Positions 42,907 through 52,029 of a stretch of DNA of 64,000 bases are shown here, piece by piece. The notes under the pieces were generated by a model, which was not told where the DNA came from, made no database searches, and saw nothing but the letters and a program-made list of their open reading frames with translations. Made by a program: the position numbers and the translations under genes. Position 1 is the stretch's first letter; each line of letters opens with the position of its first letter. The stretch is from Streptomyces sp. HUAS 15-9 (GTDB taxonomy: Bacteria > Actinomycetota > Actinomycetes > Streptomycetales > Streptomycetaceae), in assembly GCF_025642155.1 (NCBI RefSeq), contig NZ_CP106798.1, forward strand, positions 7,130,001 through 7,194,000, written 5' to 3'.

Positions 42907-43233
42907 TCAACGGCCGAGGGCGTTCTGCAGCTGCTTCTTGGTCATCGAGGAGCGGCCGTCGATATTGCGCTTCTTCGCCTCCTCGTAGAGCTGGTCCTTG
43001 GTCGGTCCCTGCGCACCGCTGTGCGAGCGCTGCCCGCCGCGCTGGTACGCGGACTTGGGGTCACGGGTCGAGGTCTTGCTCGCGGTCTTCGACTCGCCGG
43101 ACCTCGCCCGCTCCTTGTTGACCGTCCGCGCGGCGATCTCCTTGGCCCGTCCGGCGGACTCGCCCCGGTCCTGGGCGCTCTTCTTGATGTGTTCGTACTG
43201 TCGTTCCCGCTTGGAACTCGATCCGGCAGGCAT
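42907..43233 (-). CDS. Plasmid-stabilisation-like basic protein
   Basis: 108 aa from ATG 43233, GGAGGAG upstream. Lys/Arg-rich: YEHIKKSAQDRGESAGRAKE and AARTVNKERARSGESKTASK, with a C-terminal Rho-N/SAP-like helix pair (TKDQLYEEAKKRNIDGRSSM, TKKQLQNALGR) that may bind nucleic acid. Often annotated as plasmid stabilisation protein in Streptomyces, without proof. Immediately upstream of the molybdoenzyme (11 bp). A partial duplicate lies at 35863-36030. Confidence 0.8.
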   Translation of the reverse strand: MPAGSSSKRERQYEHIKKSAQDRGESAGRAKEIAARTVNKERARSGESKTASKTSTRDPKSAYQRGGQRSHSGAQGPTKDQLYEEAKKRNIDGRSSMTKKQLQNALGR

Positions 43234-43415
43234 GCTGCTCCTCCTTGCCGTACTCGAAGAGACTGGACGGCGCCGCTACCTCAGGGGTGATCGGATCGCT
43301 GGTCCGGAGGCACTCCGCCGCCTTCGGTCCTTCCCCCTCTCCCGTCGGGGGGGCTGAGGTCAACGTTTCGAGTTCCCCGAAGCTGCCGTTCGACCCGCGA
43401 ACCCTCCGCTGCGCG

Positions 43416-43943
43416 TCAGCCGGTGAGCAACACCTCCCGGACCGCCCTGACGCGCAGCTCCTCCAGCGTGTTCATCTGCCGTACGGCCCGTGCGATCAGT
43501 CCGTCGAGCTCCTGCTCGTCGATGCGGCCGTCCGCCTCCGCCAGGGCACGCAGCGTGCGCCAGCCGAGTTCCTTGCCCTTCACCCCCAGCCGGAGGAACT
43601 CAAGTTCGATCACCAGCGTCAGAGGTGAACGCCTGCAGAGGCGCCCATTGCTCTTGAGACGCCCCAGGCGCTCGGCCGCGCCGGATGCCGCGACCTTGTA
43701 GCGGCGCCGCGGCACGCCCAGGCTCCGCATGATGCGCAGCAGGCTCGCGCGGTCCTCGGCGATCTCGCCGGCGAGATGCCGCAGCGGTTCCGCGTAGGGC
43801 GGGTCGCGATGCGAGCGGGCCGCGAACCGGGAGCGTCCGGCTCCGACCGTGGCACCTGCCAGATGGTCGTTGAGGTAGATCCCGAGCAGGTCCGTGCGGG
43901 CCCTGTGGATCTGCGGGCGGGTGCCCGGCATCGGTGTCTTCAT
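43416..43943 (-). CDS. Hypothetical helical protein (possible ferritin-like fold)
   Basis: 175 aa from ATG 43943 (GAGAGGGA upstream). It begins with DLLGIYLNDHLAGATVGAGR, continues with HLAGEIAEDRASLLRIMRSL and ends with EELRVRAVREVLLTG. Repeated amphipathic helices with E/H residues recall ferritin-like four-helix proteins of about 170 aa in Streptomyces; the metal site is not evident. The spacer 43234-43415 has no gene. Confidence 0.68.
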   Translation of the reverse strand: MKTPMPGTRPQIHRARTDLLGIYLNDHLAGATVGAGRSRFAARSHRDPPYAEPLRHLAGEIAEDRASLLRIMRSLGVPRRRYKVAASGAAERLGRLKSNGRLCRRSPLTLVIELEFLRLGVKGKELGWRTLRALAEADGRIDEQELDGLIARAVRQMNTLEELRVRAVREVLLTG

Positions 43944-44081
43944 GGTCGGTCCCTCTCGCTTCTCTCCGCCCACGTGCGGCGGTGTTGCACGAGTACCCGT
44001 ACGGGCCCGTCCGGCCCTTCGGCTTCGGGGGACAGGGCCACCGGGCGCCGCTCCCGGCGGGAGCCGTCCGACCCGTCTGCC

Positions 44082-44204
44082 TCAGCTGTGGCCGTCGGGG
44101 TGCAGGACCACCTTGGTCCAGCCCTCGTCGTGCGAGACGATGAAGCCCGGCTCGGCCCGGCCTCCGGCGATCAGGTCGCGCAGGGCTCGGTTGTACCGCC
44201 TCAC
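44082..44204 (-). pseudogene. Glutathione-independent formaldehyde dehydrogenase-like C-terminal relic
   Basis: Minus-strand codons RRYNRALRDLIAGGRAEPGF and IVSHDEGWTKVVLHPDGHS match the two ends of the FdhA C-terminal region. About 18-20 residues normally between VSH and the GYTKVVLHP-like end are missing. No upstream part of the gene remains; 43944-44081 and 44205-44392 show no other gene. Confidence 0.6.
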
Positions 44205-44392
44205 CGGGGCCTGGCCGCTCCTTTCACGCCGCTCCGGTCCGCGGACCGGAAGGCGGCTGAGCGGGGTGGTGCCGGTTCGTGCCGGGTCCCCGCGCGCGAT
44301 TCCGGTGAAACGGGCCGAAAGGGATGGGGATGTCGGGTCGACCCCGAACATGCCGGTGCGTGTCACCACGGCAGGACGGGAACTCGGCGGCC

Positions 44393-45928
44393 ATGAACAC
44401 CGAGCAAGGACTCCGCGGGTCGTACTGGATCGAGACCGCCCCGGGCGGCGAGCCCACTCTCCCGCCGTGCGGGGATCTCGCCGTCGAGGTCGCGGTGATC
44501 GGCGGCGGTGTCGCGGGGCTCAGCACCGCCTGGGAGCTGGCCCGGCGAGGCCACGAAGTGGCCGTACTGGAGGCGGACCGGATCGCCGCCGGGGTCACCG
44601 GCCACACGACGGCCAAGCTGACCGCGCTGCACACCCTGGTCTACGACCACTTGCGCCGCACCCGTGGCCGCGAGGGCGCACGGCTGTATGCCGACTCGCA
44701 GTCCGCGGCGATCCGCCGGGCCGCCGAGATCGTGGCCGACCTGGAGATCGAGTGCGAGTGGGAGCAGGCGGCCGCCTGCACATACGTGGAGAATCCGCAG
44801 CGCGTGACACAGCTGCGGGCAGAAGCCGAGGCGGCGCGCGAGGCGGGCCTGCCGGCCGAGTTCGTCACCGAAACGGAGCTTCCCTACCCGGTGGCGGGCG
44901 CCGTACGGGTGACCGGCCAGGCGCAGTTCCATCCCGTGAAGTACCTGCGTGCCCTGGCCGGCGACCTGCGTCGCCGCGGCGGCACCGTGTACGAGGGGAC
45001 GCGCGTCACCGGCCTCACCGAAGGCGAACCCTGCGTCCTGGCGACCGACGCGGGAGTGTCGGTGCGGGCACGCGAGGTCATCGTCGCCACCCACTACCCC
45101 GTCTTCGACCGGGCCCTGCTCTCCACCCGTCTCTCCCCACGCCGCGAACTGGTCGTCGCGGGGACCGTCGACGCGAACACGGCGCCCCGCGACATGTACA
45201 TCACGCCCGAGCAGAACACCCGGTCCGTGCGCAGCGCCCCCTGCACCGACGGGAAGCGTCTGCTGCTCGTCACCGGCGAGCACTTCACCCCCGGTGCCCC
45301 CGGCATAGCCGACGTCGAAGAACGCCTCGCCCGGCTGGCCGCCTGGGCCACCGACCGCTTCCCCGACCTGACACCCACCCACCGCTGGGCCACCCAGGAC
45401 AACGATTCCACCGACACCGTCCCCCTCGTCGGTCCCCTCCACCCCGGCGGCCACCACACCTACGTGGCCACCGGGTTCGGCGGCTGGGGCCTGAGCGGCG
45501 GCATCATGGCCGGCCTGCTGATCGCCGACCTCGTCGAGGGCCGGGAGGTCGCATGGGCGGGCCTGTACGACCCGCGTCGACTGGGTTCCGTGGTCCGCGA
45601 AGGCATGTCCTTCCTCAAGCACCAGGCCCACGTGGCCAAGCACTTCGTCGGGGACCGGCTGCCGCCCGTCACCGCACCCACCTCCGGGGACCTCGCCCCC
45701 GGAGACGGAGCAATCCTGCGCGTGGGCGGCCACCAGTGCGCAGTCCAAAGGGACGACAGCGGTCAGCTCCACGCCGTCTCGGCCCGCTGCACCCACCTCG
45801 GCTGCCTCGTCGCCTTCAACCACGCGGAGCAGGCGTGGGAGTGCCCGTGCCACGGTTCCCGCTTCGCTCCCGACGGTCGCATCCTCCAGGGTCCCGCAGT
45901 GCGGCCGCTGGAGAAACGAGAGGTCTGA
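44393..45928 (+). CDS. FAD-dependent oxidoreductase with C-terminal Rieske domain
   Basis: 511 aa from ATG 44393. A DAO-type FAD-binding start VAVIGGGVAGLSTAWELARR at about 31-50 and GFGGWGLSGGIMAG near 360 enclose the flavin fold. The last about 90 residues are a Rieske domain with 2Fe-2S ligands CTHLGC and CPCHGS. This is the IspD/PuhB-like Rieske-flavoprotein arrangement common in actinobacteria; the substrate is unknown. The HAD gene starts 6 bp downstream, so they form an operon. Confidence 0.9.
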   Translation: MNTEQGLRGSYWIETAPGGEPTLPPCGDLAVEVAVIGGGVAGLSTAWELARRGHEVAVLEADRIAAGVTGHTTAKLTALHTLVYDHLRRTRGREGARLYADSQSAAIRRAAEIVADLEIECEWEQAAACTYVENPQRVTQLRAEAEAAREAGLPAEFVTETELPYPVAGAVRVTGQAQFHPVKYLRALAGDLRRRGGTVYEGTRVTGLTEGEPCVLATDAGVSVRAREVIVATHYPVFDRALLSTRLSPRRELVVAGTVDANTAPRDMYITPEQNTRSVRSAPCTDGKRLLLVTGEHFTPGAPGIADVEERLARLAAWATDRFPDLTPTHRWATQDNDSTDTVPLVGPLHPGGHHTYVATGFGGWGLSGGIMAGLLIADLVEGREVAWAGLYDPRRLGSVVREGMSFLKHQAHVAKHFVGDRLPPVTAPTSGDLAPGDGAILRVGGHQCAVQRDDSGQLHAVSARCTHLGCLVAFNHAEQAWECPCHGSRFAPDGRILQGPAVRPLEKREV

Positions 45929-45933
45929 GTGTC

Positions 45934-46602
45934 ATGGAACGGGCAGCCCTGTTCGACGTGGACGGAACCCTCGTCGACACCAATCATCTGCACGTGGTCA
46001 CCTGGTGGGAGGCATTCCGCCGGGCCGGGCACCGGGTGCCGACGCACGCCATTCACCGTGCGGTCGGGCTCGGTTCCGAGGACCTCGTCGCCCATCTGCT
46101 CGGCGAGGGCGAAGAATCAGCCCTGGCCCCCGGCGAGGCGGAGGACCTCAGCACCGCGCACAAGATCCTCTACGCCCAGTACTTCGAGCGGCTGACCGCG
46201 CTGCCGGACGCGGGCCGTCTGCTGCGAAGGCTGGCCGACGACGCCTGGACGGTCGTCCTCGCCACCTCGGCGAGCGACGACGAACTCGCCGCTCTGCGGC
46301 GGGCGATAGACGCGGACGACGCCATCGAGGCGACAGCGAGCGCCGACGACGTCTCCGAGGGCAAACCGGCGCCCGAGCCCGTCGAACGGGCGCTCGAGCT
46401 GGCCGGCGTACCGGCGGAGCGCGCCGTCTTCGTCGGCGACACCGTGTGGGACATGCGGGCGGGCACCCGTGCGGGCGTGCGGTGCGTGGCGCTGTTGTGC
46501 GGCGGCATTCCCCGCGCGGACCTGGAGGAGGCCGGCGCCGACGCCGTCTTCGCCGACCCGGCCCAGCTGCTCGCCGAACTGGCACGCAGTCCGTTCGCCT
46601 GA
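45934..46602 (+). CDS. HAD-superfamily hydrolase (phosphoglycolate phosphatase-like)
   Basis: 222 aa from ATG 45934. Motif I FDVDGTLVDTNH (nucleophile Asp 8 and acid Asp 10), motif II VVLATSASDDE, Lys in SEGKPAPEP and motif IV FVGDTVWDMRAG. The four-helix cap (about 15-90) makes it a subclass I phosphatase or phosphomutase. The substrate is unknown. It is the second gene of the Rieske-flavoprotein operon. Confidence 0.9.
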   Translation: MERAALFDVDGTLVDTNHLHVVTWWEAFRRAGHRVPTHAIHRAVGLGSEDLVAHLLGEGEESALAPGEAEDLSTAHKILYAQYFERLTALPDAGRLLRRLADDAWTVVLATSASDDELAALRRAIDADDAIEATASADDVSEGKPAPEPVERALELAGVPAERAVFVGDTVWDMRAGTRAGVRCVALLCGGIPRADLEEAGADAVFADPAQLLAELARSPFA

Positions 46603-46621
46603 CACCGTCGTCACGTCCACT

Positions 46622-46639
46622 GCGCAGGGGCGCCTGCGC
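46622..46639. terminator. Small hairpin between convergent genes
   Basis: GCGCAGG (46622-46628) and CCTGCGC (46633-46639) with a 4-nt loop, between stops at 46602 and 46659. Confidence 0.4.
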
Positions 46640-46658
46640 TCCGTACTGACCTGCCGGG

Positions 46659-47237
46659 TCACTGGGCATCCTGGAAGCCGACTTCCTTCGCGAGGACGAT
46701 CCTGGCGCCCATGTTCCGCTCCATCATCTCCAGCGCGGCTTCCGCAAGATGGGGATGGATCGAGGCGACGGCGTCTCTCGGCACCGTGACCTCCAGATGA
46801 CGGATGTGGGCGTCCAGGGCGGAGTACAGGACGCACTGCTCGGTGACCTGACCGGTCAGGACCACCGTTTGGACGTTCAGGTGCCACAGCAGATAGGACA
46901 TGGGGGTGTCGTAGAAGACCGAGTGCCGGGCCTTCACCACGAAGAGTGACGCGTCGTCGGGCCGGATCGGCTCGACCAGGCCGGCGTGCGGGCGGGACAG
47001 CGCGGTATCGACCAGTTCCCCGTGGTGGGAGCGCCAGAGCCCGAAGTTGTCGTTCGCGTAGATCACCGGTACGCCCGCGTTCCGGGCCCGGCCGATCAGA
47101 TCCGCCAGCACGGGCACGACCCGCTCGGCGGCGGGTGCCAGCAGCTCGGCGTCCTCATGGTCGTAGGTGTTGATCATGTCGATCACGACGAGCGCGCTGC
47201 GGTCCGTCTTTCCGGGTCCGGGCACGGTGTCCACCAC
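46659..47237 (-). CDS. Isochorismatase-like cysteine hydrolase
   Basis: 192 aa from GTG 47237. Catalytic triad positions are visible: Asp in ALVVIDMINTYDHEDAE (about 20), Lys in FVVKARHSVFYDTP (about 102) and Cys in GQVTEQCVLYSALDAH (about 135). The family hydrolyses amides or vinyl ethers such as nicotinamide or isochorismate. It begins 9 bp after the F420-enzyme stop, probably one operon. Confidence 0.9.
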   Translation of the reverse strand: MVDTVPGPGKTDRSALVVIDMINTYDHEDAELLAPAAERVVPVLADLIGRARNAGVPVIYANDNFGLWRSHHGELVDTALSRPHAGLVEPIRPDDASLFVVKARHSVFYDTPMSYLLWHLNVQTVVLTGQVTEQCVLYSALDAHIRHLEVTVPRDAVASIHPHLAEAALEMMERNMGARIVLAKEVGFQDAQ

Positions 47238-47246
47238 CTCGCGCGG

Positions 47247-48203
47247 TCAGTCCCGCAGCCTCGGCAGGACCTTGGTGCGGTAGAAGTCGAAGAAGCCCTG
47301 CTGGTCCTTGCCGATCTGGCTGACGTACACGCCGTCGAACCCCGCGTTGACGAATGCCCTCAGTGCCTCGACGTGCGCGTCCGGATCGTCGCCGCACGGC
47401 ACCGTCTCGGCAACCTGTTCCTCGGTGACCAGCCGTGACGCCTGCTCGAAGTGGCTCGGGGTGGGCAGGACCTGGGCGAGTTCGCCGGGCAGCTGCTCGG
47501 TGGCCCACAGGCGGTGCGCGGTGCGGACCGCCTCCCGTTCGTTCGTCCCCCAGCAGACCTTGAGTCCGCCGTAGACCGGCTTGGTGCCGCCGCCACCGCG
47601 CCGGAAACGCTCCACCAGGGACTCGTCCGGCACCATCGTGATCAGCCCGTCGCCGATGCGCGCGGCGACCTCGGCGGCCTGCGGGCCGAAGGCCGAGACG
47701 TCGATCGGTACCGGTTCGTCAGGCAGCGTGTACAGGCGGGCGTTCTCCACGGTGTAGTGCTTGCCGTGGTGGCTGGTCTGCTCGCCGGTGAACAGCTGCC
47801 GGATGATCTGGAGGGCCTCCTCCAGCATCTCCATCCGTACCGGTGCCTCCGGCCAGACCGTGCCGAGGATGTGTTCGTTGAGCGCCTCGCCGGTGCCCAC
47901 TCCCAGCCGGAAGCGCCCGCCCAGCTGTACCGCGCCGGTCGCGGCCGCCTGGGCGATGACGGCGGGGTGCGTCCGCACGAGCGGGCAGGTCACCGCCGTT
48001 TCCACGGGCAGCGAGACCGCCTGCGAGAGAGCGCCGATCACCGACCACACGAACGGGCTCTGCCCTTGGCTGCCGTTCCACGGGTGGTAGTGGTCCGATA
48101 TCCACAGCGACTCGAAACCGGCCTGTTCGGCCATTCGCGCCTGCTCGACGAGTTCCGCCGGGCGATGCTCCTCACACGCGAGGAAGTATCCGAAGCCGGT
48201 CAT
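47247..48203 (-). CDS. LLM-class F420-dependent oxidoreductase (FGD-like)
   Basis: 318 aa from ATG 48203 with GGAGG upstream. A luciferase-like TIM barrel with TGFGYFLACEEHRPAELVEQ, WISDHYHPWNG (His of the F420 site), TAVTCPLVRTHPAVIAQAAA and GRFRLGVGTGEALNEH, close to F420-dependent glucose-6-phosphate dehydrogenase and its relatives. The reaction is hydride transfer with F420. It is divergent from a membrane-protein gene at 48379. Confidence 0.9.
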   Translation of the reverse strand: MTGFGYFLACEEHRPAELVEQARMAEQAGFESLWISDHYHPWNGSQGQSPFVWSVIGALSQAVSLPVETAVTCPLVRTHPAVIAQAAATGAVQLGGRFRLGVGTGEALNEHILGTVWPEAPVRMEMLEEALQIIRQLFTGEQTSHHGKHYTVENARLYTLPDEPVPIDVSAFGPQAAEVAARIGDGLITMVPDESLVERFRRGGGGTKPVYGGLKVCWGTNEREAVRTAHRLWATEQLPGELAQVLPTPSHFEQASRLVTEEQVAETVPCGDDPDAHVEALRAFVNAGFDGVYVSQIGKDQQGFFDFYRTKVLPRLRD

Positions 48204-48378
48204 CGTGCCTCCTGAACCGCGGGCCGATCGGGGGTGACCGCAGCCGAGTACCCGATGGGCACGAGCTTGCGCATGGTGTCGCCGACCGGAGGAGGGGTAC
48301 CGGGGAGGCGTGGCCGAAGGGCCCCCGGAGGGCCCGAAGGCCCCGGTCGAAGGTCTTGTCACTGTCACGGAGGTTTCC

Positions 48379-49023
48379 ATGACACTGCGCGCTCTGCCCC
48401 GTACGGCCTGGCTGGGCTGGCGGCACCCAGACGACCTGCGGATCCCGCTCCGGTCGACCGAGGCGGAGGACGCCGGCCGGCGCTTTCTGCTCTACGGCCT
48501 TCTCCCGTTGTGGGTGGTGCCCGGCCTCGCGGACTGGTGGATGCACCGGCGGACCCGGATCGAACACACCAGCGGCACCAAGGAGTCCGTGGTCCACGCG
48601 CTCATGATGACCGAGGCCGGTGTACCGGTGCTCATGGGCCTGCTCGCGCGGATCAACCCACTGGTGCTCACCACGATGGGCGGCGCTGCCCTCGCCCATG
48701 GCGCGACGGCCGTGTACGACGTGTCGCTGGCCGTCGGCGAACGCGAGGTGCGGCCCGTCGAGCAGCACATCCACAGCTTCCTGGAAGTGCTGCCGCTCAC
48801 CGCCCTGTCGTTCACCGCCTGTCTCCACGCCGACCAGGTACGCAAGACCCTTCGGGGCGGCCCGGACCGCCAGGACTGGCGGCTGCTGCCCAAGGAGCAT
48901 CCGCTGCCGGCCGCGTACCTGGCGGGGCTCGCCGGGATCATCGTGGCCGGGGTCGTCGTGCCGTACGCCGAAGAACTGCGGCGCTGCCTGCGCACCGCGT
49001 CGCGTGAAGGGACCCGTCGATGA
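48379..49023 (+). CDS. Integral membrane protein, unknown
   Basis: 214 aa from ATG 48379 (CGGAGG upstream). About five hydrophobic segments (near 35-52, 75-110, 128-145, 178-197). HSG and His/Glu residues at membrane borders (WWMHRRTRIEHTSGTKESVV; VEQHIHSFLEV) recall di-metal membrane enzymes, but no family is certain. The stop overlaps the next ATG (ATGA, 49020-49023). Confidence 0.75.
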   Translation: MTLRALPRTAWLGWRHPDDLRIPLRSTEAEDAGRRFLLYGLLPLWVVPGLADWWMHRRTRIEHTSGTKESVVHALMMTEAGVPVLMGLLARINPLVLTTMGGAALAHGATAVYDVSLAVGEREVRPVEQHIHSFLEVLPLTALSFTACLHADQVRKTLRGGPDRQDWRLLPKEHPLPAAYLAGLAGIIVAGVVVPYAEELRRCLRTASREGTRR

Positions 49024-49330
49024 GATCCGGACAGGGCGCGGCAGACGCCCCCGACCTCCGGGTGGCCGCCCGGGATCCGGTCCCGCCCGGACCGGATCAG
49101 CTTCCGCCCGACCGCAGCCAGGCCATCCTGGAGGCCGCCAAGCAGGTGGGGCCATCCTGAAGCGCGCCGGGCACAAGTTCGCGCTCGCCGGGAGCGTGGC
49201 GGTCTACGCACACGGCGGTAGCGGCACACTCCAGCACGACGCCGACTTCTGCGTGCTACCAGAGGACGCCGAGGCGGTATCCGAGTCGCTGTGGTCGGCC
49301 GGTCTGACCGTGCGGTGCCGCCGGGGGGGG
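49020..49330 (+). pseudogene. Broken nucleotidyltransferase-like gene
   Basis: ATG 49020 is coupled to the membrane gene. The frame reads QAILEAAKQVG and stops at 49160 because one base is missing (GTGGGGCC). Read one frame over, the text resumes with AILKRAGHKFALAGSVAVYA, HGGSGTLQHDADFCVLPEDA, as in small nucleotidyltransferase-fold proteins. It then ends abruptly at a run of nine G (49323-49331), beyond which the sequence changes character. Confidence 0.65.
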
Positions 49331-49334
49331 GAGA

Positions 49335-49505
49335 CACCCTCTTATTAGGATTACTCACGCTTTTCGTTAAACTGTAGTATCCAAATTCAATGGTTGCCGC
49401 ATTCGAGGCCATTCCGGCCACGCATGATGCCCTAAAGCGCAACGTGCAACATTACAAGCTATCCAACGTTTACACTTACAACCCCACTCGAATCCTGATC
49501 TTCAT
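49335..49505. other. AT-rich scar with an FkbM-methyltransferase-like fragment
   Basis: About 170 bp with roughly half A+T (for example TTATTAGGATTACTCACGCT), unlike the more than 70% GC surroundings. From ATG 49390 the codons read MVAAFEAIPATHDALKRNVQ then HYKLSNV, resembling the first SAM-binding segment of FkbM-type methyltransferases. It is flanked by two truncated genes. Confidence 0.5.
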
Positions 49506-49980
49506 GTCGCACCGTAATGCCCGGCTGACCGTCTTCGGCAGGCGGATCCTGGTTGAACGGGGCGGTGGCGAGGTTCGTGCCGTAGCTCCAGTGCAGCAGC
49601 CGCAGCGCCACCGTGTCGGTACGGGCTCTGCGCAGCGACTCGGCCTGCGCCTTGCCGCGGCCCTCGGTGACGGCCTCGGCCAGGTTGGCGAAGACGACCG
49701 TCAGCCACAGCCACAGGCTGATGACCCAGGTGAACACGGCTGGATGCAGTAACGCCGACAGCGTGGTGAGGACCGCACCGACGGACACGACGAACAGCAC
49801 CGGGTTCCTCACCAGGACGCGCGGGTGGAGCTTGCGCAGCGCCTCGGGGAATGAACGGACTAGCTGGGCGGGTTCGAACAGCCCGCTCGGAGCGCGCCGC
49901 CTCGCTCTTCCCTCCGCCCTTGGCCGGGGCGCGTGTTCGGGGTGTGACGACGGGGCCTGCTCGGGGGCAGCGGGAAGCAT
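49459..49980 (-). pseudogene. Truncated second kdpB (K+-ATPase subunit B N-terminus)
   Basis: ATG 49980 begins a Pro/Ala-rich leader, then LFEPAQLVRSFPEALRKLHP, RNPVLFVVSVGAVLTTL and [20 protein letters not shown], which match the first about 120 residues of KdpB (compare the intact copy at 60001). Similarity ends near 49590 (RTDTVALRLL); the frame then continues into unrelated sequence and the AT-rich scar to 49459. The ATPase domains are absent. This is a diverged paralog, not a recent duplicate. Confidence 0.75.
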
Positions 49981-50291
49981 GGACACCTTCGTGCCTTGAT
50001 GGTGGGCAGGGACTGTGGCCGCGGTCCGTGCGGTGCCGGGGCCCCGGCACCGCACGGTGGCGCACGAACGCCGGCGAGGAGGCGACGACAGGCGTTCTGC
50101 GCGCGTGCGTGCCCCCTCGGACACGCACCGGACCGCCTTCGCGTCACCGCGGAGTGGGGACTCCGCTCTCCGGGAGGGCCACTGACGTCCGTGGCCCCGG
50201 CGGCGGCCGACAGCGAATCTAGTCCCGCTCGCCGCTCCGATCGGGGTGGCGGACACGGAATTTGCGGCACTCATACGGCGCCGCGGGGGCC

Positions 50292-50343
50292 GCCGTCAAA
50301 GTGCCGTCAAACAAAGCTGGTTCGCCATCAGGGAGCCGTCAAG
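50292..50343 (+). promoter_or_regulatory. KdpE-like operator array 1
   Basis: GCCGTCAAA at 50292 and 50303 (11 bp apart), then GCCATCAGG at 50324 and GCCGTCAAG at 50335 (again 11 apart, 32 bp after the first pair). It ends 87 bp before GTG 50430. Spacing of one helical turn in direct repeats is typical for OmpR/KdpE-type regulators. The spacer 49981-50429 holds no gene. Confidence 0.6.
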
Positions 50344-50429
50344 ACGAGACAGGGGTGGCTGAATCCGGGCGCAGACTGATCAACAACGGGGGACGGGCGA
50401 CCGTCCGTGGCGGTGACGTTGGAGGGACC

Positions 50430-51998
50430 GTGGCTCTCACGGCCGGATCAGCGCAGGGTTCTCGGACCGAGCAAGGAGCACCGCCACGGACGGCGGCCGC
50501 CCTACCAGGGGGCAGCCCCGGACCACGAAGACGAGGGTATTCGCGGACGGCCGGACCGGGTCCGGGGCTGCGCCTGGGGCAGCGAGCCGTGGCCGTGCGG
50601 GCCGCTCTGCGCCGCCGTTTCTGGGCCACCGTGCCCGCGTGGCTGCGCCTTCTGCGCGCGGTCACGCTCCTGCTCGCCACCACCGTGGCGGTGCTGCTGC
50701 TCGTCGCCGGGCTCGCCGTGAACGGCACCTGGGACAGCATCGCCGGACGGGACGCGCCGCGCACCACCAGCGCCGCCGACCTCAACCTCGCCCTGAACGA
50801 CATGGACGCGCAGGCCGCCAACATCCTGCTGTCCAACGGCGACGCCGGGAAGGGGCACCTGGACACCCCCTACGACAAGGCGATCGGCTTCTACGGCAGC
50901 TCCCGGCGCGAGATCGGCCACGATCTGCGGACCCTCGCCGTCGCGGCCCAGGGCGACCGGTCCGCCGAGAAGACGGTGGAGAACCTGACCGACGACTTCG
51001 CCGAGTACCAGGAGCTGATCGGCCGCGCCCTGGAGAACGACGGGCACACGGGTGGCAAACCGGCTGCCCTGGCCGACTACCGCAAGGCGACCGACCTGCT
51101 GCAGGGCAAGCTGCTGCCCGAGTCACGCACCCTCGTCGCCTCCAACGACCGTGCCTTCGACGCCGAGTACACCGCCGCCCGCTCCCTTCTCTCCGCCCAG
51201 CTGGCCGCCGCCGCGCTGGGCGTCCTCCTGCTGGCCGTCCTCGGCCTTCTGCAGTGGTACCTGGCCCGCCGCTTCCACCGGATCCTGAACCCGGCCCTCC
51301 TTGCCGCCACCGTGTGCGCACTGCTGGCGGTGGCCCTCGGCGCGCAGATGCTCACCTCGTCGTCCGCGAACCTGCGCGGCGCCCGCCGTGACGCCTTCGA
51401 CTCCGTCGTGGCCCTGTCCCGCGCGCGGGCCATCGCCTACGACGCCAACGCCGACGAGAGCCGCTACCTCCTCGACCCGCAGCGCCGCGGCCAGTACGCG
51501 CGGTCGTTCCTCACCAAGTCGCAGAAGCTGTACGGCATCCGGGGCGCGACCCTCGACACGTACGACGACGGGATGGCCGGCAGCTGGCGGGCGTACCAGG
51601 CGGACAATCAAGACCTGCGCTTCACCGGCGAGTTCCGGCGCGAGCTGGACAACATCACCTTCCCTGGTGAGCGGGCCGCGGCGGAGAAGACCGTGGAGAC
51701 GTACGCCGTCTACCAGCGCGACGACCGCCATATTCGCACGCTGGTCGCGCAGAGGAAGGAAGGGCAGGCCGTGTCCTTCTGTATCAGCTGGCAGCCGGGC
51801 ATGTCCAACGCCCACTTCGGTTCCTACATGGCCGCCCTGGACCAACTCACTGGCATCAACCGAGCCCACTTCGCCTCGTCAGTGCACGACGGCCGCTCGG
51901 CGGTGAGCGGCCTGCTGCCCTGGGCGGGCGGCCTGCTCCTCGCGGCCATGGCGCTCACCGCCCTGGGGCTGCGGCCACGGCTGGCGGAATTCCGCTGA
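50430..51998 (+). CDS. Orphan membrane protein with extracytoplasmic helical domains
   Basis: 522 aa from GTG 50430 (GGAGGGACC upstream; longer frames lack one). TM1 at about 82-102 (LLRAVTLLLATTVAVLLLVA) is followed by an external helical region (NLALNDMDAQAANILLSNGD), two close TMs (about 262-310) around a short cytoplasmic YLARRFHRI loop, a second external region and a C-terminal TM. This looks like a duplicated four-helix sensor domain without a kinase. It shares the kdp-type operator. Confidence 0.75.
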   Translation: MALTAGSAQGSRTEQGAPPRTAAALPGGSPGPRRRGYSRTAGPGPGLRLGQRAVAVRAALRRRFWATVPAWLRLLRAVTLLLATTVAVLLLVAGLAVNGTWDSIAGRDAPRTTSAADLNLALNDMDAQAANILLSNGDAGKGHLDTPYDKAIGFYGSSRREIGHDLRTLAVAAQGDRSAEKTVENLTDDFAEYQELIGRALENDGHTGGKPAALADYRKATDLLQGKLLPESRTLVASNDRAFDAEYTAARSLLSAQLAAAALGVLLLAVLGLLQWYLARRFHRILNPALLAATVCALLAVALGAQMLTSSSANLRGARRDAFDSVVALSRARAIAYDANADESRYLLDPQRRGQYARSFLTKSQKLYGIRGATLDTYDDGMAGSWRAYQADNQDLRFTGEFRRELDNITFPGERAAAEKTVETYAVYQRDDRHIRTLVAQRKEGQAVSFCISWQPGMSNAHFGSYMAALDQLTGINRAHFASSVHDGRSAVSGLLPWAGGLLLAAMALTALGLRPRLAEFR

Positions 51999-52029
51999 CC
52001 GGTCATCGGTGACTGAGGAGGGGGATCGC

